A stretch of DNA of 64,000 nucleotides from Certhia americana. Lineage: Eukaryota > Chordata > Aves > Passeriformes > Certhiidae. The notes under the pieces are model-generated. The model worked only from the letters and a program-made list of their open reading frames with translations, was not told where the DNA came from and ran no database searches. Position 1 is the stretch's first letter. Every line of letters begins with the position of its first letter. Position numbers and translations under genes: made by a program. Of this stretch, positions 1 to 12,360 are shown one piece after another. Location of the stretch: positions 29,020,473 to 29,084,472 of the forward strand of contig CM031879.1 of assembly GCA_018697195.1 (NCBI GenBank), in the 5' to 3' direction.

Positions 1-3000
1 TTCAGCAGCAGTGGCTGTGGCAGCTCTCCATCTTCAGGCACATTTGCCTCCACCTGAGAAATTCTTAATGTAGTGCTCCCTCTTGTGCAATTTGTTGCAG
101 CACTGGAGATGTCTCTAGAAACCAGCACCTTTATAATTATGTTAACAGCTGTGTAGAAGTCTTTTAGAGACCTAGGTTTTGTCTAAATTTCTTATGATAT
201 GTTTTAAGTGGGGGTTTTGATGCTGTTTTTCTTTGTTTGTTCTGTTTTGGGGCTTTTTTGTTTGGTTTTTATTGTTTTTGTTGTTGTAGTTTTAGTTGTT
301 GTTGGTTTTGTTTTGTTTTGTTTTGTTTAGCTTTAAACAGAATCCTTGTCCTCTTCAGCTAAGCCTCATAAAGAAAACTCTAAAGGAATGGGTGAGAGAG
401 AGAAGGGATTTGGGGAAAAATTACTTATTTCTGCCCCTGTGAACTGTGCCAGTGAAAAAAACCCAAAACTTTTCACTGCCTCTATTTTCTTCAGGAATCC
501 TACTTTCAAGACACGAATGTCAGACTCTCAGGGATACTGACTCTTTTATACAGCTCTGGAAGTTCTGATCAGTAAAGCACTTAAGAACGTATATTTAATC
601 ATGTCATTTTCACAGACTTACCATTTGTTGCCTTGTGAACCACAGTACTCAGCACCTTGGAGAACAGTGCTCTAAGTGCATCAAGTGCACTTGAACTTGC
701 TCAGTGAGCTTACTGCATGTACGGTCCTCTCAAAACACAAAAGGAAGGTCATTAAATCGATGTGACACAGTTCCTAAGTAGTACATTAACTTCAGTGGTC
801 TCTTTGCATTTCTCTTTAAAGTGTTATTGTCTGTCTGCTGAGACTCTTCCTGCTTTATAGCAGTCATATCTTGTACTAAAGCAAACTTTACAGTGTATTG
901 TTCAATTTCACAACAGAGGCTGCTGGTATTCAGTGGTGAATGGTAAGATTCATGTGTGTAATTAGTCAAGTTTTGAAGCATTCTGTGCATTCTTTGGCAG
1001 GAAAACCATTCTACAAATGTAAGATCATTATGACTGTGACTTGTCTCCTTGGAGAGAGAAAAACGTGACTAGTCTAAAAAATCCTAGCAACATCCTATTA
1101 AGGCCTTAGGTTTTGTTCATTCAAGTCACAAATTTCTCAACAGAAGTGGAAATAACAGGATACTGATAGCAAATTGTTTTTTTCCACATCATGACTATAA
1201 ATAAGTTACCTAAGCCAACTTCTTTAATCCAATTTCTGTATGAAAGTTTGCACCTAAGTTCAATGGAACAATGACGTAGGAGTGACTATTGTTCCTTGTA
1301 ACTGTTCTTTGATTAATACTTAAATCCCATAACTTAAAATAACAAACATTTCACACAGATTCAGAGCTACAAAGAGGGCAGATACATAACTTTAAATTGT
1401 AAAACCTACATCAAGAGCAGAAGGGAGATCACTAGTAGAGCAACAGCCATGCTTATAGTAAGGAAATGTATTTGCAGAAATGCTTTTGTCTTCTAATGAA
1501 GGTTTTGCTTCTAATATATTCATACTTCTCCTTGTATCCTCCTTTCTTGTTTTTTTTCCCCATAAATTTAATATTTACAATGCTGTATTTATGAAGATAG
1601 ACTTTTATGAAGAAAGAGAGATTTTAGATGAGTCAGTTGTGTAAAATTAGATGATCTACTCAGAGAACTGAAATAATAGAAGGTGTTTTAGGTGACTAGA
1701 CATATGGCATCCCACAAGCCAAACTTCATTAGCACAAAGCATTTATTGAAGAATTTCAAGCAGAAAACTACTTTCTCCTTACCAAAGTAAGTATTTTATC
1801 ACTTGTGAATATAAAACACTTATGTACAAGGATTGGTGGGGTGCTGTTTTCTCTGATCTTGCAATGAGATACTCAGAGTGAGACACGGCTTATTGTCATA
1901 GACCAAGGACAGGGTCGAACTTCAGGACATACTCACCACTTCTGTTGTCAATGTTGTCCTCTCCCTATTATTTCACATTCCTTCTGTAAAGGGAAGAATG
2001 GGCCACAGCGATTTGATTTCTCACCTGAATATTTTCCTATTTTTAACTGTTTTGTGAGACTGTGGTGAATATGTTATCTGGGGACTTGGCCTACAATATG
2101 ATAAAGCATGTGTAGCTACTGTCAGAATTTCTTCCCGAAAAGCATATTAGAGCTTTGTTTTTATCTAATAGAGTTTATAACACAGATAAACATTTCCTGG
2201 AAATCTTTTTCCTTCTCTTTAAGGCAATTACATTTTTGTAAGCAATTTTTTTTTCCCTTTTCTTTACTAATCCTGCATCTGAATGGTTAAAAACTCACAG
2301 CTTTTAACTTTCTCCCAACTCCTACACATTAGTAAGACACAAACAATAGCATGATGAAAAACAAATTGAGAACCAAAAAAAACTTCATGGACTAATGGAA
2401 AATATACCTTATATTTGTCTATTTTCTAAAATCAAAATTATACATCAGCGTTGTGTCTAATTGAATGTCATAATATTAGTAATTGTGCTGTCTATGAAAG
2501 AAATTTGTTCCAAAGTCAAAGTGTCACCTTGCTGTCAAATAATCCCATAGATTACCATAAACAGAGCCAGCGAAATTGTACTGACTGAAAAGATATGTGA
2601 TGTGAATCCCAGTCATTACCAAAGACATGACTTCCATTGTAATTATCTGCCTACCACAACAGCTTCCTTCTGCCAGCTCTTGCTTACCTGCTGCCACACA
2701 AACTCATTAACATTTCCGTTGATGCAATACCATTTGTACAGTTAACCTTTGTGCAAAGTGGGGGCATTTCTTCATTATGATGGATTCTGTAATATCACAA
2801 CAACTTGCATTGAGGATTATTTTTTTTTCTTTTCTTCATTTATGATTAAATTAGAAATTAGTCTAACACCTGGGTTCCATTACACTGAGCTTCCTTGTCA
2901 TCTGTGGAAAATGCAATTTGGTTTTACAGGTAGCTTCAGTGTTCTCCATCTAAGAAGGGATTACTGCTGTTGCTCAAAGTGACTTTTAAAGGCAGATAAA

Positions 3001-5339
3001 TTCTTGCACATTTCAACTGGGTTTTGATGGAAAATAATTATTTTTCAAAGTAAATTAATAATTATTGTCTCATTTTTAGATTTCAGACCTCAGGAACTAC
3101 AAACTTTTTCTATATCTAGACTTCTTAGGAAAAACGTTATAATCACTTTTCTAGATGATTTTAGCTTAAAGATTGACTTTATTTCAATATTTCAAATTCA
3201 TAGTAACAATCTTAAGTTTTCGGCTTCTTTTTCATGGTCTGCGTATTATATCCTCTTTTTGCATCTGTTGGACCATTGTAAAACCATAAATGTTTTTTGC
3301 AACGCCTATACTTTCTAACATTTAACTACTTTCCATAAGTAGTTACTTGATCTGTGTAAATTTTGATTAGAATTTTAATTGCCTGACTGTTTTAAGATTG
3401 AAAGTAAACATATTTTTTAAATTAACCAGTGCTGAGAAATAAAAAGAGCAGTTAAGTGCTAGACAGAAGAATGTATCACATTTCAGGTCTTTGGGTGGCC
3501 CTGTAGAAATTTTTGCATTTAGTTTAGGTGATATATCTTACATTTCATCTAGCAATTTCATGAAGATTATTACTCATCTGGTATTTGAATTATCTCTATA
3601 CCTCTCACAGTGATTCGGTTTGTGGAGCTGAAGGTGAACGTGCTGCTAATTTTACATCTGTCCTTTGCCTCACATGTAATAGACACTGAGCTTTCTTGCT
3701 GATCATGTCTCTTTCTCTCCTGAGAGCTCAGACTCTGACACCTCCTGTTCTTCCCACTATCCCATTCCTAAAACCTGCTTAATCCCATTTTCTGTCCTAC
3801 TTCTGCCTCACATCAGTTCCTTTTTAATTTTTTCCCAGGGTTACATGGATTTTCTGTCTTCCCTTTACTGTGCAAATTTCCAGTCCCAGTTGAGGCAGCA
3901 GCAGGGAGGAAGGTCTCTCACAGACTGCATACTGGAGAGAGAAGAGGACTCCAGGCAGTTGCTGGGTGTGTTAGGTCAGGATGTGCTCTCCACACTGCTC
4001 AGAAGAGCTCTGTAAAAATCCAGACTGAAAATTTGCCAGACAATAATTCAGTAGGGGAATTTGATATAATGCAGTGTGATCTGAAGCAACCACCACAAAA
4101 GCAACCACAAAAAAAAAATAAGTTCTGGGGGGTGTTCTCATGACATATGGTGTAGTTAGAAAGCATACACTTTATAACTTTGTAGACCTGCAATATAATA
4201 TTGGCACTGTTTGTATCAGGCTACAGACTTTGAAATGAGTTTGCAAGGCCCAGAACAGAGGTGCATCAGGCTTGCCCACTCTGAACTATCGTTGTTTTAC
4301 TTGGGTCGGCTTTAACACTTTTTTTTTTTTATTGACTAGATGATTCTCACTGATTCATTTTATTTTCCTTTAACCTTGTAAAGTATTAAATCATAGTTTT
4401 ATTGCGATAGTGATAATAATAAGTTGTTCTATGTAGAATGATACATTTATGGCTACCATGAATATATAGTATACAGAAATACCAGCCTGGTAAGATACAA
4501 AGGCATCAAGAAATGGAAATGCAGAATGCAGAACAGAGGAGGGCAGATGTGATGATAAATGGGCATGGGCTGACACTGGGGCTGAAAAAAACCCACCAGT
4601 GGTCAAGTAAAGGAAGCAACATCTGGAACTGCTTTTAGGGTATCCCCATTTTTTAGGGATAACAAAGAGAACAGATAAATGGTACATTTTACAGGTAAGA
4701 GACACTGTATATAGTTAATTTGGTCATAATGCAGAGCTCCGGATCATTGGAGAAAAAAGAAAGGGTAAAAAAATATTTGCAAACATATAAAAATGTTCTC
4801 ATGTATATCACTTATTGAAGAAGAAGGCGCCACCACTATGAACATCATATTCCCACTGGTGAAATACTCCAGATACTGACATTAAGTATGTTACCCATCA
4901 CTGCTACCAGGCTGAAACCACTGACTGCAGGATCTGCACAAGTGAGGAGAGGATGTGTGTAACACTAGGAAAAGGGGTAGAAACCAAGTGTATGAAAAGA
5001 TCATGATTATTTATTAATTTTGTTGCTATTATTACAACAGAGACTTTTCCCCATAAAAAAGTAATAATTAGATCTAACCAGAAAAAATTTTCTTGTATTA
5101 CACTGTTATAGTTTTGAGCAAATTCCTGGCTTTTACACAAGATGTATTTTCCCTTTGCTTGTAGACAAAATGTGGAACATAGCTACAGTAATTGCTGGAA
5201 ATGGAAAAAGACCGCAGGAAGAATCCAAGAAAGTAGAGAGGTTTTGTCCCCTCATTCCTGTATCTTGCTAAACTGTCAGAAGCCAGTCCACAGACCAGCT
5301 TCAAGTGAAGGGACAGGGTTTTCTTTCCGTGGACTGATC
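1..5339. other. Unique AT-rich noncoding stretch
   Basis: I see no repeat family, RNA gene or convincing exon here apart from low-complexity tracts. The stretch from about 3600 to 4000 is somewhat richer in C and T and in GC than its surroundings. The open frames are short and have no recognisable domain. It is best described as intergenic or intronic DNA. Confidence 0.6.
222..330. repeat. T/G-rich low complexity with (TTTTG)n
   Basis: This is a long T-rich strand broken by single or paired G, ending in about five TTTTG units near 305-328. Such tracts commonly arise from decayed poly(A) tails or by slippage. No element body is recognisable next to it. Confidence 0.8.
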
Positions 5340-5518
5340 ACTGGTACAGACTGCCTGAAGATGTCATGTTCCATCCCTGGAAGTGTTGAATGACAAGTTA
5401 GACAGGACTTTGAGCAACCTGGTCTAATGCAAGGTGTCCCTGCTTATGTCACAGGGTTAGAACCAGGTGATCTCTAAGGTCTCCACCAACCCAAACTATT
5501 CCATGAATCTATGATTCG
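5340..5518 (+). mobile_element. CR1 LINE 3' tail fragment
   Basis: The text matches the last ~180 bases of avian CR1. It runs from the 'catccctggaagtgtt' block, through 'gagcaacctggtctaatg' and 'aggtgtccctgc', to 'aaggtctccaccaaccc', and ends in 'ttccatgaatctatgattc', a degraded 8-base 3' repeat. CR1 copies are usually truncated at the 5' end by incomplete reverse transcription, which fits this short 3'-only copy. It encodes nothing functional. Confidence 0.9.
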
Positions 5519-6459
5519 CTGTGAAACACTACATTATCATTAACCTATACTCTGTCAATCAACTATAACTTCACTGGGGCCACATATCTTCCTTTAAAAC
5601 CATACTCATGTGAACACCTGAAATCAAAGGAAATTGCCTGACTAGGTTTCTTTAAGTCAGTCCTATTATATCATCTCAGGTTATTTTTACTCCTAGGAAA
5701 GGAGCATTTGGTCTTTTGTGTAACAGGGTAAAAGGCTCAAGTATGTGGTTGCTCTCAGCTAGTCTGAGTGAAAACTACAGACTAACACAACTGCAGGTAA
5801 TTCTTCAATATGGGCCTTAGGACATCTTTGAAACACTGTAAAAGGGATACATTCACTTTAGCATCTTCAAATAACTGAGACAGAAACAGAAGAATGAATA
5901 TTTTGTATGCTGTATTTATATGAAAACAAGAAATGTATCTTATTTCTTGTGTAATAAGATTCCTAATGTGGAAGGCTTTCAAGATCTTCCTGAACATTTG
6001 CAACTAGAGAGAGAATTAAACACTGTAAAATTCACCTTTAGGACTACAGTAGTATCATTTCACAGTGAAAAGAAACAAAAAAGACTCATAGGTGAAAAGG
6101 AATCTTAATTGATTCTGATTATGCAAAAAAGTAAAGTAGATTAATCAAGAGAAAGACACTGAAACATTTTATTGCACAGAGAGTTTGAAACACTTTATGA
6201 TTATGGGTGCAAGGGTTAAACCAAATGGCATACATTTTAAATAGGCGCTACAGCAACATGTCAAATATGTCCATATTTGCATATATTTTATGTTAAAAAC
6301 ATGCCAGCACTGTCTTATGTATTCAGAGCCTAGCAAGTGGAAGTCAAACAGGTCACCTGTGCAGCTGGTGCAGGTAATGGAATTCCCATCAGGCAGATTT
6401 AGAAGCTCTAAAGAAATGTGCTAAACAGAACGCTCCATCTGTTTCTAGACTATTGAGAC

Positions 6460-6480
6460 AAGCATGCAATTTGCATGCTT
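6460..6480. repeat. Inverted repeat with octamer (POU-type) motif
   Basis: Two perfect 10-base arms (AAGCATGCAA and TTGCATGCTT) are separated by one T. The centre contains ATTTGCAT, the octamer bound by POU-family factors. A second ATTTGCAT lies at 6275-6282. Regulatory function is inference only; the palindrome itself is directly visible. Confidence 0.5.
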
Positions 6481-6637
6481 TAAAAAACAGATACTATAAT
6501 TTTGTGTATGTTATTTTTTGTATGCTCTAATATATTTCAATGTGTGTCACTTGTTTGGAGAACATACTAACATGTGTATAAATACCCAAGCCATGTATAC
6601 AATTGTTTTGGAGCTTGCCACACCAGTTCTGCTTCTG

Positions 6638-6639
<2 letters not shown>

Positions 6640-6669
<30 letters not shown>
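6640..6669. repeat. Homopolymer A(30)
   Basis: An uninterrupted run of 30 A, the longest homopolymer in the window. No AATAAA hexamer lies just upstream and no duplicated target site is obvious, so evidence that it is the tail of a processed retrocopy is lacking. It may also be prone to sequencing length error. Confidence 0.9.
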
Positions 6670-6670
<1 letters not shown>

Positions 6671-8290
6671 CATCATCATAATCATCTGAATGCTTAACCT
6701 AACAAAGCAAATGCTGAGAAATATTTTATGGCCATACTGTGTGCCAGGTGGTTGCTACTAAGACCTGTCGAAGAGTGAACACAAAATAAAATTATAAAAT
6801 CAATCTGAAAAGGAGAGATAATAAGCATGACAATCATAAGACAAATACTTGTGAGAAACATAATAGGCCAGAATCCTATCTTGGACAAGCATGAAGGCAT
6901 GAAGACCTTTAGCTGGATACTGTGTAGTGATTTTGCCACAGAATAGAATTGCAATAGCAATGATTCTAGTATCTACTTTTCCTCTAAAACAAGAGCCCTG
7001 GTAGCTTGAGACAATGACTGGACACAGGACTTTGTACTGTACAGCAATTACTGCATTGCAATTTTATGGTTTCCTGCCTGTAACTTTACAGTGATCCTAC
7101 CCAGGTTGTCTCAGAAGCAGATGAGGGAATACACACCTGCTAATGATGCTGCTTTTGACAGTAGCTGACTGCTTTTATGTCTCACATCCTAGTCTCCTAT
7201 CAGCGTTAGCCTTTTTCTTGGGAATTTCTGAGTGCCCTCAAACATAAACAGGACAAATGACAGCTGTCTATGTCCAGGTCATCTATATTTTGCATGCTTG
7301 ATTAGTCCAATTGACTGCCCTTGGGTAGGCACTTGCTTTCTGAACGTGTTGACCACTGTGTAGGTGTTTCAGAGACTGTCTGCTCACACATTATGGATCT
7401 GCTAAAACTGTCTTTAACTAGATTTGTTAGACATACACTGATTAGCTGCACAGAGCACCCACACTGCTCTCAGGATGCCCCTGCTTATTTGAGCAGGGTA
7501 ACAAAATTGTGCAGCAAATTGGAGAGAAAGTGGAAAAATTCATGCCATAATGATATGATGCAATTTCATCCCTTTTTCTACTTTAGTCTTTTCCCTGGTT
7601 AATATGTTGAATAACAGGGTATTGCAGTTAACGCCAGATTTTATTTTGACATGCTTATTTGAAAGATACTTGTGTGTCTGCATAGACAAGAAAAGGGTTG
7701 CACCATCAGGTCTGCAAGATATACACAACAAACCTGAACCCTGAGTTTTCAGGAGTGGCTCAAGTGGGAGCCTGGGGATGTTCAGGATGCTGGTGGAGAA
7801 CTGGATCTGAGTGAACTCTCAAGAACAGCTCTTAACATCTGTTCTATGCTAGTGGATGCCTGTGAAATATTGAATGGGATGCCCCATCCAAGCTGGTTCA
7901 CTAAGGGAGTATGGCTTATGGGTCCAAGTTGCCAATGTGACTGTCCATGGATCCACCCTATCCATTACCCATGCTCCCCAAATGTGTAGGGAGAGAGAAC
8001 TGAGAACACCAGAAGTGGCTGAGAATAATTTTGGATGTGTTACAGGTATTGCATGGAAGTTCTGAGGGTGCTGATGGTAGAAGATGAAGAAGCTGAGTGT
8101 TGTGATGCAGGGAGAAGAGAGGTTCATTGAAAATGTGGAGAGATCTATTTTTATACATTCTAAATGACATGACAAAATCTTAGGAAAAAAATATGCAACC
8201 ACTGTGTGTATTACATCAACTACCTTCTTTACAGACTTTAAGCTTTATTGTTTATGCATACAATGTTTTAATTAAATAAAAGCTTAATAA

Positions 8291-8317
8291 ACTGTCAAGG
8301 ACATAGTCCCTGACAGT
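8291..8317. repeat. Short hairpin
   Basis: Twelve-base arms (ACTGTCAAGGAC and GTCCCTGACAGT) flank a three-base loop, with one mismatch. It sits in an AT-rich setting just after several AATAAA/TTAATAAA-like strings. It may be a chance cruciform or a scrap of a DNA transposon end. No second copy was noticed. Confidence 0.5.
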
Positions 8318-10604
8318 AGTATCTTCTGATCATATTTTGTTGATTTAATAACTGGATGAGTAAATTTCCTGTCCCAATGGTTATATACTCATACCAATTT
8401 TTATTTCTTCAAGGCATCAAGAAAATTATAAATAAAAAAAATTCTCTTAGGGACAAATATATGTTTGTTCAGGCATATTAAAATCTCTTCTTTCAAGAGT
8501 AACTTTTTAAGATTATCTGAAAGATTTGCCAGTAATTTACTATTGAGATAACTAGCACAAATTAAGAATATTTCTAATAATGTACTATTATCTGCCTTGT
8601 ACAAGGGTTTAGACACATTAAGGAGGAGTATGAATAATTTAATTTGAGCCATGTTACTTGATTCCAAACCCTGTAGCTCAACACACATAAAAACACAGCT
8701 GTGTTGTGTTTAGCCCACTTCTGATACAATATTTACATCTGTTTTTATACTCTTAATAAAAGTACAGTGTAAGTGTTACTTCATTGAGTTACTGGATAAA
8801 TTCAAAACTGTTTCTGAGGTCTTCATTACCTTAGGGTGCCTGGGCTTTCATTCATTATAATTGGGGTGTTTTTTTGGTTGGTTTGTTTTTTTTCTTAAAG
8901 CAAAATTATGTAATTAAAAAAATCAATAAAAGCAATCTTCTTATATGCCAGTATATATTTCATCCTCTAAAAGTTGGTTCTTGGGAGGCAGAATGTGGTG
9001 AAAGGGGTGAGGATGTTTGCTTGAGCTGCACTGCTCGCATGGCCCTGCCTTGCAGATGGGCTATAGATGAAACTGTAGATGAAACAGGCTGTGGAAGTGT
9101 TCACTGTTAGTAAAAGAAATTCATTCCCCTAAAAGGGGGTCTTCTTTCCCAAACCTGAAGCTCAATTAATGAAATTAGTAAACATGAATCGTACCTTTGT
9201 CAACGATTTCTTGGAGAGTGGATATGGAAATGTTACTTAATTTGGAAAAAGAATTTAAGAACTAAGGTTTTATATAATTGGTATAATATGGCAAAGTATT
9301 CCTAATATTCACTTAAGGAACCTGTAGGTTCTAGTTTATATAAACAGAATATGAAGAAAGGGCACTACTTGTAGATCACGTGTATCTTATGTAGAAAAGT
9401 AAAAGATGAAGAGATGACCTTATTCAAGTTAGAAATAAAAATTCTCAAGGACTTTAGCAAAATCCAATAACTAACTTTAAATAACAGTATACCAATTTCA
9501 CATCAGAAAATAATCACAGCTCTCATCTATTAAAGTAATACATAAGATAGCAAAAAAAATATTAAGACACACATGCAACAGCCATACTTACTGACTTTTA
9601 TATCCTCTATAAATCCGTATCTTATTTTGAGGATAATTAATGTCTTTAATGTCTTTCACCCTCACTGTGCAAAACTCTTCTGAAAAAGCATTTGCAAATT
9701 GTGTTCCAACTACCTTCAAATATTTTCCTTTGTTTAAAAAAAAAAAAAAGATCATTTTCTTGAGCGAGACAGGGAATATTGAAATTAAACATCTTGCTAC
9801 TGGTACTGTCCTGTGTGTATTTTTGGTCCAGAATAAAGTATTGGCACTCCTCTGGTACCAAAGAAATATTTATACACCAGACTTAATTTCAGGCTGTAAA
9901 ATAAGTAGCACAATGTTACCAGTTTTTAAACTGTCCTGTACTATATCATATGTACCTGTTATTTTATATGCACATGCACATACACATTCTATCATCCACA
10001 GATACATAAATACACTTGTCCACATAAGATCTTTAAAACCCTGAACTGGGAGTTGGGTTGAAGTTATAACTTCTAACACTAATGATGCAAAATTTTGAGC
10101 TAGTGCTTTTGAATTTTCAAATTTTGTGTTGAAACAGAAGGTTTTGATGAGAGCTTTAATAGCATGGGAAAAAGGATACTATTTCTGTGCCTGTTAGTCC
10201 AGAGTCCTATGTGAGTAAATTGTTAATATAAGCATCTGACTAAATGCTCAGTGAAACTGACACCACCTCCTTGAAACCTGAATATATGCAGGCAATATGC
10301 CTAAAGCATTTGCCTTGGCTTCATTCCAGTTGTTGTCATATACTATATCTAACTTCTTAATTTTAGTTTTGCTTTTAGAGGGGAACTGAAAACTCTGTTA
10401 CTCTTCTTCATGGAGAGAAAAAAATAAATCATCAGCCATCAACACCTATCATTCACAATAGTAAAACGAATTGTTGCTTGCAAAATACTACCGTATATTT
10501 ATTCCATGTATTCCTTTATAATCAGAGTTGTTAACATAATGACTTAATTCTTAGTCATCTAATTTATTTACGCTGGAATAGATAGCTGAATAGTTGTGTT
10601 ATGG

Positions 10605-10690
10605 GATTTTTTTTGGGGGGGTGTTTACTTTTTGCCTTTTTTTGGGTTTTTTTTGTTGGGTTTTGTTTTTTTTTTTTTTGTTTTTTTTTT

Positions 10691-10736
<46 letters not shown>

Positions 10737-10750
10737 GGGGGTTTTTTTTG
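10605..10750. repeat. G/T tract with (TG)19 microsatellite
   Basis: A T-rich strand with interspersed G runs leads into 19 perfect TG units at 10695-10732, followed by more G and T runs. The open frames that run through it on both strands are composition artefacts. Alternating TG of this length is a classic polymorphic microsatellite and can adopt Z-DNA. Confidence 0.95.
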
Positions 10751-11544
10751 AAACAAGCAAGCCTTATGCTACATACTAGTCTGATTTGCCACTGATACAA
10801 GAAAGCAAACAAAGTCTACATTCCAGGTACTGGTGACTTATATTTTGCTTTTTGATCTTTAAACTTCCATTATATGCAGAGGTGACACACAACTTGCACA
10901 CCTAATTTATAATCCTTTAATCCTCAAATATTTTTCTCATTCTAGGAAATTGAATGTTAGATCAATTCCTAGTCTATATTTGCTCAAATGTTTAGTTGAC
11001 CTTTATTTCACACTTTACTTATCTGAATATTATGCTTGATGTATGTTCTTGACAAGGAGTAGCAAGAGATACACTTGTAATGGCCAGATATCCCAAACAT
11101 GTTGTCATTTTCTACATAAAATGCAAAAAAAACAAAACAAAAAAACCACCCCTGAAAAAAAAACCAAAGAAAAAAAGCAAAAAAAAGCATTGAGGCAGAA
11201 CTACTCTTTTGTCTTCAGTGTGATATTTCAAGGGCAAAAAATATACTGTAATGGGGCAATTTAGCATGTAATAAATAATGCATTTGCCATTGCACAGGTT
11301 ATATTTCTTCTGCTATCAAGGTTTCTGTTTGCTGTATTTTCAATCCAACCTTTCTACGAATAGCAATGTTCAAGTCTTTAAAGTGAAGATGACTTCATAA
11401 CTGTATTTTCATTTCAAAACTACCAATCATGTAAAGTACAACATTACACTTCTCATATGTTTTTTTATTTTTTGCTACAATATCTGAAAACAGAATACAC
11501 GAAGGCAGCTTTACACACATTGAAAAAAAACATGTATGTTGACA
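10751..11544. other. Unique AT-rich stretch with A-rich tract
   Basis: No gene or repeat family is recognised. An A-rich tract with C interruptions lies at about 11125-11190 and creates lysine-rich chance frames. Confidence 0.5.
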
Positions 11545-12025
11545 ATATTTGTAGATGTGCAAATTTTGTGAGGTAGCTTTCCAGCTGGTTGGCCCACAGC
11601 ATATACTAGTGCTTGATGTTGCTCTTCCCCAGGTGAACTTTTTTTGCACTTCACTGTGTTGAACTTCAGGAGGTTCCGGTCAGCCCACTTCTCCAGCCTG
11701 CTGAGGTCTCTCTGGATGTCAGAATGATCTGGCATATCAGCTTCTCCTCCTAGTTTGATGTTGTCTACAAATCTGCTGAGGATAGATTTGCAGACAACAC
11801 TGCCTCATCATGTTAAATAGAAGCGGACCCAATTTAGATCCCTGGAATATATGACTACTGACTGCCAGATCCAACCAGATTTTGTTCTGCTGATCATCAC
11901 TCTCTGGACAAAGCCATTCAGTCCATCTCACTATCTGCTCATGCAGAATGTACATCCATAGCTTCTCTGAGGACCATAAAGTACCTGGAAATAGTTTCCA
12001 GGATTAGATGCTTCACCAAGCCGTA
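11545..12025 (-). pseudogene. CR1 LINE reverse-transcriptase remnant
   Basis: Read on the minus strand, this is the 3' half of the CR1 ORF2 reverse transcriptase. One frame (11511-11735) carries DIQRDLSRLEKWADRNLLKF, the CR1 block downstream of the catalytic YADD-like motif. Another frame (11737-11955) carries GSKLGPLLFN, a decayed form of the PQGSVLGPLLF block. The upper part resembles the CR1 region around 'ccattcagtccatctcactatctgctcat'. Frameshifts, stops and a local inverted duplication make it non-functional. The boundary at higher coordinates is blurred where a probable LTR begins. Confidence 0.88.
11759..11799. repeat. Imperfect inverted repeat inside CR1
   Basis: Arms 11760-11774 (GTTGTCTACAAATCT) and 11784-11798 (AGATTTGCAGACAAC) are reverse complements with one mismatch, around a nine-base loop; the flanking T/A adds one more pair. 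In ordinary CR1 only one of these arms is expected at this place. The second arm is an inverted copy of it. Confidence 0.8.
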
Positions 12026-12031
12026 GAGTTA

Positions 12032-12360
12032 TGTCCTAATAACAAAACCTACTGGTGTCGCTATACAACATGAGATAAATCACACGCAGGCACCTCTCTT
12101 CAAGCAAGGGTAGAAGAAAGAGGAAGTTTATTCTAAGACTCTAATTTATATATGTTAGAGAAGTTGTTCACCATTGGTTTGGCAGGTAACTTCCTCTCAG
12201 ACCACACTGGTCAAACCAAAGGTCCATCAATCTTCTCTTCTTCTATTAAGGAATATAAACAATTATTGTTTACAGAGACGGGTGTGTGGGACCTGACTCT
12301 AGGAATTCAAAAACATTAGAAGGCTAGAAAGAAACATGCAAAAACAGGAATGACATACTG
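12032..12360 (-). mobile_element. Probable solo LTR fragment of an endogenous retrovirus
   Basis: On the minus strand there is an A/T promoter-like string (ATATATAAATTAG, near 12145-12160) followed closely by AGAATAAACTTCCTC, an LTR-style polyadenylation signal. A C/T-rich U5-like segment follows and runs out to a TG...CA-type boundary near 12032. I could not find a target-site duplication, so both ends are approximate. The family is not identified and there is no internal retroviral sequence. Confidence 0.45.

Larger units (their letters stand above)
5519..10604. other. Unique AT-rich noncoding stretch
   Basis: Apart from the palindrome, hairpin and homopolymer listed separately, I see no repeat family or gene. 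About 7740-8120 is less AT-rich and has overlapping open frames on both strands, but none resembles a known protein. A 134-residue plus-strand frame at 9640-10044 runs through a 14-base A tract, contains runs of K and hydrophobic residues, and looks like chance. Confidence 0.55.

Noticed and set aside
7740..8120. Possible CR1 or LTR in a less AT-rich segment
   Set aside because: No CR1 or LTR block could be aligned by eye, and there are no terminal motifs or duplication.
9640..10044. 134-residue plus-strand open frame, the longest in the window
   Set aside because: It crosses a long A tract, has skewed composition and no domain, and the opposite strand is also open; chance in AT-rich DNA.
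10564..10812. Thr/His- and Lys-rich, or Phe/Cys/Val-rich, frames
   Set aside because: Translations of the (TG)19 and T/G tract.
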